Assembly (NCBI GenBank): GCA_031288745.1
Contig: JAITQT010000464.1
Span: 1-5,766 of the forward strand
From: Deltaproteobacteria bacterium
GTDB taxonomy: Bacteria > Desulfobacterota > Desulfarculia > Adiutricales > Adiutricaceae
Length of the DNA stretch: 5,766 bases
Reading direction: 5' to 3'
Shown here: positions 1 through 5,200 of the stretch, piece after piece
Layout of the letters: each line of letters starts with the position of its first letter
Numbering within the stretch: position 1 is the first letter of the stretch
Position numbers and translations under genes: made by a program
The notes under the pieces: generated by a model
The model's input: the letters and a program-made list of their open reading frames with translations, nothing else
Told to the model about the DNA's origin: nothing
The model's database searches: none

Positions 1-298
1 TTAAGGCGCGAGGGTAAAACTCAATTCCACCTTGAAAGCCAACGCCTGCCGAACTTGGATGAAAAAGGGTCCGACGAACCATTACCACAACGCCGGGCGC
101 TTTCATGGCTACGGGGCTAGCGTGAAACGAACTAAGCGATCCTACCCTAAACCAATCCGTTAGACTTGGCCCTAAGGCGAATTTGGTGCTATTTTTTCTT
201 ACCTTACGGCCCTCTAGGGTCGCTGGTAATTGGCCCGAAGCGGTTGAGAATGATAGGAGGAGATATCCCAATGAATGAAAAATATTTCCATTTAACAT
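1..298 (-). CDS. Possible unrecognised minus-strand gene, 3' end beyond the left edge
   Basis: From an in-frame TAG at 326-328 this frame is free of stops for 108 codons to the left edge. The first ATG is at 296-298, giving about 99 visible residues. The protein begins MLNGNIFHSLGYLLLSSFST, which could be a weak signal peptide or one membrane segment (Leu/Ser-rich about 9-20). It continues Ser/Phe/Gly/Val-rich, for example TDWFRVGSLSSFHASP and GVGFQGGIEFYP. It has very few acidic residues (two Glu, one Asp), unlike its neighbours. No family is recognised. The best upstream GGAG is 16 bases from the ATG, too far for a good ribosome site. It would be co-directional with ftsY across a 221-bp gap. 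A stop-free run of this length is uncommon by chance, but the plus strand is also partly open here, so it may not be coding. Confidence 0.3.
   Translation of the reverse strand, partial: MLNGNIFHSLGYLLLSFSTASGQLPATLEGRKVRKNSTKFALGPSLTDWFRVGSLSSFHASPVAMKAPGVVVMVRRTLFHPSSAGVGFQGGIEFYPRAL
199..229 (+). other. Potential RNA hairpin, better paired on the plus strand
   Basis: The outer stem is TTACC (199-203) with GGTAA (225-229). The inner stem is GGCCC (208-212) with GGGTC (217-221), closed by a TCTA tetraloop, with a small interior loop between. One G-U pair in the inner stem becomes a C-A mismatch in minus-strand RNA, which favours a plus-strand transcript. It lies 26 bases before a strong Shine-Dalgarno sequence. 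No known RNA family is recognised, and the pairing could be chance. Confidence 0.3.
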
Positions 299-336
299 GG
301 CTATTTTTGGACCGCTCCGCCAAAGCTAAGTCATAA
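271..336 (+). CDS. Possible 21-residue small ORF with strong Shine-Dalgarno
   Basis: AGGAGGAG at 255-262 precedes an ATG at 271 by 8 bases. The ORF reads MNEKYFHLTWLFLDRSAKAK plus a final Ser, then TAA. The middle (YFHLTWLFL) is aromatic and hydrophobic and the end is basic, as in some tiny membrane-associated peptides or leader peptides. The terminator at 474-513 could end its transcript; no plus-strand promoter was found. The Shine-Dalgarno may only be the antisense of Leu codons CTC-CTC-CTA in the opposite frame at 1-298, so the two candidates compete. Unrecognised and speculative. Confidence 0.2.
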   Translation: MNEKYFHLTWLFLDRSAKAKS

Positions 337-366
337 CGGCGCGGATTTCTTCGCCTAAATCATAAC
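326..366. repeat. Pair of 12-bp direct repeats, CTAARTCATAAC
   Basis: CTAAGTCATAAC (326-337) and CTAAATCATAAC (355-366) differ by one base and are 29 bp apart, close to three helical turns. A CGCC lies shortly before each. They sit in the non-coding stretch downstream of ftsY; the right copy overlaps the possible minus-strand -10. They could bind a regulator or be a local duplication. Confidence 0.4.
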
Positions 367-367
367 A
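359..367 (-). promoter_or_regulatory. Possible extended -10 element upstream of the left-edge frame
   Basis: On the minus strand TGTTATGAT matches an extended -10 (TGn plus TATGAT), with an A7 tract upstream at 388-394. The hexamer at the -35 position (TACTAA) is poor. Transcription would start near 352, about 54 bases before the ATG at 298. Weak support, offered only because it fits the possible minus-strand gene. Confidence 0.2.
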
Positions 368-438
368 TGGATTATTCGCTTTAGTAGTTTTTTTACGAGA
401 ACCCCTTTGTCCCTTAAGTTATGGACATAGTCGGTCAG

Positions 439-460
439 GTACAAATCTTAAGTTTGGTAC
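439..460. repeat. Imperfect 22-bp palindrome centred on CTTAAG
   Basis: GTAC (439-442) and GTAC (457-460) flank a symmetric core around CTTAAG (447-452), with two mismatched pairs in the 11-bp half-sites. It lies 13 bp before the terminator stem. It has the shape of an operator for a dimeric protein, but may be chance in AT-rich DNA. Confidence 0.25.
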
Positions 461-473
461 GATATTTAACGAG

Positions 474-513
474 CTATTAAGGCGATTGACTTTTCGCTTA
501 ATAGTTTTTTTTT
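474..513 (+). terminator. Rho-independent terminator, plus strand
   Basis: CTATTAAGGCG (474-484) pairs with CGCTTAATAG (495-504) with one bulged G, across a 10-base loop, and is followed at once by nine T (505-513). Read on the minus strand the hairpin has no T-run after it, so it does not serve ftsY, whose stop is only 7 bp away at 520-522. It should end a plus-strand transcript converging on ftsY, but no clear plus-strand gene precedes it in the window. The stem is AT-rich, so strength is uncertain. Confidence 0.65.
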
Positions 514-519
514 GCTTAT

Positions 520-2268
520 CTATTCGACCCGCGCTTCCCAAATCGCTTCGACGAAGGGTTCGGGCTCGAAAGGTCTTAAATCTTCAAGCCGCTCTCCAAT
601 ACCTATGTATGAGACGGGTATGCCCTTTTCGTGGATGATGGAAACTACAACTCCGCCCTTGGAGGTTCCGTCAAGCTTTGTAACTATCATTGAATCCACT
701 CCGACGGACTCGTGAAAAATCTCAGCTTGCCTAACCGCGTTTTGTCCCGTATTGGCATCTAAAACCAAAATTGTCTCGTGGGGAGCTCCTTCCAAGGCCT
801 TGCCAGCCACCCTCTTAATCTTTTTTAGCTCCTCCATCAAATTTACTCTCGTGTGCAGACGCCCCGCTGTGTCTATGATGATCGTGTCGACTTTTCTAGC
901 CTTAGCAGCGTTTATGGCGTCAAAGACCACCGCCGAAGGATCGGCTCCGGTGGGTTGAGAGACTATGTCGCAGTTAAGCCGTTTAGCCCAAATAATTAAT
1001 TGTTCGACCGCCGCAGCCCTAAAAGTATCGCCTGCGGCCAAAAGGACTTTTTGGCCTTCTTTTTGGTAAATCCTGGCCAATTTAGCGATGGTGGTAGTCT
1101 TACCCACCCCGTTAACCCCGATGACCATTACCACTAAAGGTTTGGCCTTCTTAGGGTGACGAGGTTCCAAAGAGATCATCTCGACGAGTCTATTTTTTAT
1201 GGCGTTCTTAAGAGCCGCTACGTCTTTAAGTTCTTTTTTGGCCACTTGGCCTCTAATTTTATAGAAGATGTCGTTGGTGGTTTTAATTCCCAAGTCAGAG
1301 GTAATCATTATTTCTTCAAGTTCGTCTAAGACCTCGTCGTCGATTGCTCGAACCTTTGAGAGTACCTCTTCTAAACGACCAGCTAGCATATCGCGGGTTG
1401 AGGCTAAAGACTTTTTTAGCCGCCCAAACCAGCCTAACTTGGTTTCCTTAACCTCGATTATTTCTTCTGGAGCTGAAGTTTTTACTTCTTCGACCGTCTT
1501 TTCTATCGGCTCAGACGCTGAAATAAGTTGGCTCTGTTCAGTCTCCTCTTCGAGTGTTGGCGAGTCATTAATGACCTCGGGGGACTCCAAATCTTTAGTC
1601 TCTTGAGTAAATAATCGACCAAACCAGCTCTTCTTTGATTTTTTTTCTTCTGACTCGTTTTCGCCCTCCAAGTTTTGATCAAAACCTTCCGAGACATCTT
1701 GGGCTATAAGATCTTGCGCCTCTTTGATGGAGTCGGGTAAATTAGAAGAGGTAGAGCTTTCAAGAGAGTCATTTAGAGCTGGAGTAATCTTAGCTTCCTG
1801 ATCGACTACGTTAGGTTCGATAATGCTCGAGGGGGCCTCCAACCTATCTTGTTCAGTATCTAAAGCCGCCTCAAAGTCTTCCGAAGCGATTTGACTCTCA
1901 GTAGAGCCTCCTTGAGATTGAGTTTCATCTAAGGCTGGTTCTGTTTGCGGTTCTGGTATGTCGCTAGTCTGACTCGACTGTTGATCGCCTCCTCCGAAAA
2001 ATCGACCGAACCAACTTTTTTTTGGTTTTTCTATTTCTTTTTCGGGTTTTTTTTCTTCAGTCGCCTCACGCTCATCCGTGCCGCCATCGCTATGGCCCCC
2101 GGGCTGGTTAACTTGATTTTCTTGAGTTTCCAAAGCCCGCTCGGCTTCATCTAGGCTTTCCTTTATATCCGCGCCGTCTTGAGGCCAACTGGTTTCCACA
2201 TCAGTAGAGTCGGGCGAAAGGACCTTTTCTTGAACGTCTTTTTTCTTTTTGCGAAAAAAATCAAGCAT
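520..2268 (-). CDS. ftsY: Signal recognition particle receptor FtsY, with long acidic A domain
   Basis: SRP-family GTPase that receives Ffh-bound ribosome-nascent chain complexes at the inner membrane and passes them to SecYEG, with reciprocal GTP hydrolysis with Ffh. The protein has 582 residues. Residues 1-275 form an acidic, Q/S/P-rich A domain, starting with a possible membrane-binding MLDFFRKKKKD. The N domain starts at about 278 with GWFGRLKKSLAS, equivalent to the amphipathic targeting helix of other FtsYs, and runs to about 375. The G domain follows: P-loop GVNGVGKTTT 384-393, DTFRAAAVEQL 414-424 with the insertion-box region, DTAGR 466-470, LDANTGQNA 503-511, TKLDG 530-534, and the GIGERLEDLRPF closing element 556-567. 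All GTP-binding motifs are intact. The ATG at 2266-2268 was chosen because GAGGAG lies 7 bases upstream and it overlaps the smc stop by 8 bp. It is longer than E. coli FtsY (497 aa), because of the A domain. The K-K-S-W-F-G-R motif recurs at Trp86 and Trp215, with a related one at Trp280. Confidence 0.98.
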   Translation of the reverse strand: MLDFFRKKKKDVQEKVLSPDSTDVETSWPQDGADIKESLDEAERALETQENQVNQPGGHSDGGTDEREATEEKKPEKEIEKPKKSWFGRFFGGGDQQSSQTSDIPEPQTEPALDETQSQGGSTESQIASEDFEAALDTEQDRLEAPSSIIEPNVVDQEAKITPALNDSLESSTSSNLPDSIKEAQDLIAQDVSEGFDQNLEGENESEEKKSKKSWFGRLFTQETKDLESPEVINDSPTLEEETEQSQLISASEPIEKTVEEVKTSAPEEIIEVKETKLGWFGRLKKSLASTRDMLAGRLEEVLSKVRAIDDEVLDELEEIMITSDLGIKTTNDIFYKIRGQVAKKELKDVAALKNAIKNRLVEMISLEPRHPKKAKPLVVMVIGVNGVGKTTTIAKLARIYQKEGQKVLLAAGDTFRAAAVEQLIIWAKRLNCDIVSQPTGADPSAVVFDAINAAKARKVDTIIIDTAGRLHTRVNLMEELKKIKRVAGKALEGAPHETILVLDANTGQNAVRQAEIFHESVGVDSMIVTKLDGTSKGGVVVSIIHEKGIPVSYIGIGERLEDLRPFEPEPFVEAIWEARVE

Positions 2269-5200
2269 TCTTTAACTCCTCAGCTTCGTCGAGATTAACG
2301 CTCACTAACCTCGAAACTCCCGGGGTCTCCATAGTGACCCCGTAGAGAGTGTCGCTAATTTGCATGGTTCGTTTATTATGAGTCACCATAATAATTTGCG
2401 AGGCCTCAGAGAGACTTCTCAGAAGGCGGTTAAATCTATCTATGTTCGCTTCGTCGAGCGGAGCGTCGGCCTCGTCTAAAAGGCAAAACGGACTAGGCTT
2501 TATCAGATAAAGAGCGAAGATAAGACACAGCGAGGTAAGGGTCTTTTCTCCGCCGGAAAGGGATCTCATAACGGTTATTTTTTTCCCCGGTGGATGGACG
2601 TGAATCTCCACCCCGCTTTCCAGAGGATCGTTATCTTGGGTTAAAGTCAACCAGCCCTCACCGCCTTCAAAGAGGATGGGAAAAAGCTCTCTAAATTTTT
2701 GATTGGCCTGATTAAATGTCTGGTTAAAGCGTTGACGACAGGTCTGGTTAATGCGATTGATGGAAGTTTTAAGATGGTTTATAGCCGTTATCAAATCGTC
2801 ATACTGGGTTTGTTGATAGTCTAGCTTTTTTTTAAGCTCCTCTTCCTCCTCAATGGCTGCAGGATTTATATCGCCTAAAGAAAGCAAACGCTCACGCAGT
2901 TTTTGAATAGTTTCTTCAGCCTCTGCTGGAATATTGCCCGAGGCTATCTCGTTAGGATCGAGGCGTTTAGGGGCCGACGAGACCGCTATATCGAAATCGT
3001 TTTGCTTGTTAGGCGGTAATAACTCTTGGTTTTCCTCAAGAGTATTTGAATCTTGAGAAAGGCCTTGTTCAACTGACTTTAGGGTATTTATATCTTGATT
3101 GAGATTTCCATCATTTTCCGTTAGCTCCAATGATTGAGCCTCTGAGGATTGTTGATTTGACGATTCTATCCCAAAATCCTCCTCTTCTTCTTCTTCCCCC
3201 CCCTCCTCCTCCTCCTCTTCTTCTTCCTCCTCCCAATAATTTTCAGTTAACACATCTTGCGATGGAGGATTTTCCGTAGGCTCGTCAAACTCCGAGTCGG
3301 GCCTTAGGGGATCAAAAAAAACGATTTGCCAGTCTTTTAAAAGATCGGAATTGATTTTTTTTAAGCCGTAATAATTTTCAGCGATCTCGCGCTCGATTCG
3401 GCTCAGTTCTCGGGCCTCTTCATCACGCTTTTGGTTAATATCGCGCATTATATCTTCTTTTAAGGATAATTGAGATCTAGCCTGAGCTATTTGTTCTCTA
3501 TATGAGGCGACCTTATTTTCGTCTTGGGCCAAAAGCTCCGGCGTTCCTTCCAATTGGGCTTCAATCTCTTTACGCCGGCTCTCGGCACCGTTAATTTGCT
3601 CTGACAGCTCCTCAAACAAACTTGTAAGTTTTAGGCGACGCTCTGCAAGGTTATCGAGCCATAAGCAGACTCTGGCCTGTTCGCGCTTAAGGCCCTCGAG
3701 CCTCTCTGATAAAGAATCGGCGTTGGAAGCGGCCGCTTGCCCACGCTCTCTTAATTCATCAAGATCGCCAGCTCGGCCCTCGGAGTTAGCCGCAGCCTCT
3801 CGCCATTGTTCTTCTAGGAAGGCAACCTCATTAACTAGATCTTGGATTTGAGCCTCAGCCTCTCCTTTTTTTTTCAAACAAACAGCCGAGTCAGCCTCAG
3901 TCTTAGCAATTTCGGAAGCCAGAGAATCTTTGCGAATAGCTAAACCGTTTACCTCGGAGGAGGCCAGTAAAATTTTGGATTCAGCCGCGCTTAAATCGGC
4001 GGCCAAAGAATTTTTTTGGCTTTCCGCGGCAGCGAGGGCTTCGTCGGCTTGGACCGAAAGTTCTCTTACAGTGTCTAGTTCGCGTTTGACGGCGGCTGCG
4101 ACCGCTTCGGCTAGGTTAAGCTCTTTTTTAACTGCTTCCAACTCTTTTAGACGGCCCAAAAGACCGCTGCCTTTGTTTTTTTGATCTTGATCGCTTTTAG
4201 CTTCATTGCCGCCAGCTAAAAAACCTTGACCTATAAAGTCGCCTTCTTTAGAAAGAAACGATGATTTATTATCGTCCAAAACCTCTTCGCCCAGGCTTTC
4301 GCAAACCTTAATTGGACCCAACAGGGCCCTCGTCAGATCGGAGTTGGCTAGGCTATCTTTGGCCAAAAGAGCGCAGCGACCAAGATTTTTCTCTCTAGCG
4401 GCCTTAAGGGCCTTAAGACCTGCCACTCGGTCTTCGACTAAGATCCAGCCCAAACGCTCACCCAAAAAGGCCTCGGCCGCCGCCTCGTAGCCGTCGGGCA
4501 CGGAGATATTTTCAGCCACTGGACCCAATAGGCCTGGAATTTCGTCATCCTTAAGAAGGGCTTTGACTCCCTTAGGATACCAACCAAAGCCGCCGTCTTT
4601 AAGATTTTCCAGGGTTTCAAATTTAGTAGATAGAGTGGCGGTTTTTTTTTCGGCTTCGCCTAAACGTTTAACTTGGCGCTCTAGCTCAAATCGAGCTTGA
4701 GCGCTATCTTGTTTTTTTAAACTAACTTGCTCGACAGCTTGGGTTAATTCATCGGCTAAGCCCTTTTTAAAGCGCTCTCTAGCCGCGAGTTTATCTTTGG
4801 CTTCACTTAAGGTTTGTTCCGCCTGATTATCCTCAAGCTCCAAACTTTTGAGCCGGCCGAGAAAGTGCTGATAAAGGCTCTCCGTTCCGGCTAAATTTTC
4901 CCTTAGCTTTCTTTGTTTGTCCTTAGCCTCCTCGTATTGTTTTTTGACCTGATTGGTTAGTAAAGCTAATCTTTCGCAATCGTTTTTAAGAATCAGCCAC
5001 TCTTCTCTGATTTCATTTCTAGTTTCCTCGGCCTCCTCGCTCTCTTTAGTTAGTTGCTCGATATTGGCCTCTAAATTAACCTTATCGCTAAGATAACGCT
5101 CGTTTTCTTCGTTAAGCCCCTCGGATTCTTCTTTAACTCTTAATACCCTTTCGGAAGCGTTTTGATTCCCGTCTAAAAGGTGATCAAGTTCAAGGCTTAG

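Larger units (their letters stand above)
299..519. other. Intergenic stretch downstream of ftsY
   Basis: No open frame of useful length is seen on either strand. It contains the direct repeat pair, the palindrome, the plus-strand terminator and two similar T-tract segments (TTCGCTTTAGTAG at 375-387 followed by seven T, and TTCGCTTAATAG at 493-504 followed by nine T). No tRNA, tmRNA, SRP RNA or RNase P RNA signature was recognised. No terminator for the smc-ftsY transcript itself was identified. Confidence 0.6.

Noticed and set aside
1..120. Plus-strand open frame ending at TAG 118-120 (ending RRALSWLRG), possibly the tail of a gene from the left
   Set aside because: Thirty-nine open codons are common by chance and no family is recognised. 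It remains possible given the plus-strand terminator, but not supportable as a feature.
59..163. 34-codon basic ORF on the plus strand starting MKKGPTNHYHN
   Set aside because: No ribosome binding site, no recognised family, and it is the exact codon-aligned antisense of the longer minus-strand open frame.
388..394. T7 run as a second plus-strand terminator
   Set aside because: Only 4-5 bp weak stems can be drawn upstream and none abuts the T-run.
486..513. TTGACT at 486-491 as a plus-strand -35
   Set aside because: It lies in the terminator loop and right arm, and no -10 follows at 16-18 bp; the downstream region is antisense to ftsY.
1..519. Structured RNA gene such as SRP RNA, tmRNA, RNase P RNA or a tRNA
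   Set aside because: None of the conserved motifs of these RNAs could be found on either strand.
512..2154. Plus-strand open frames opposite ftsY (for example 512-715, 752-958, 1268-1606, 1945-2154) and the other minus frame at 1503-1697
   Set aside because: All lie over the well-supported ftsY frame, have low-complexity Ser/Phe-rich products mirroring acidic codons, and show no family features.
3930..4620. Open frames at 3930-4184 (plus) and 4438-4620 (minus, other frame) within smc
   Set aside because: They overlap the SMC hinge and coiled-coil coding sequence and are out-of-frame shadows.
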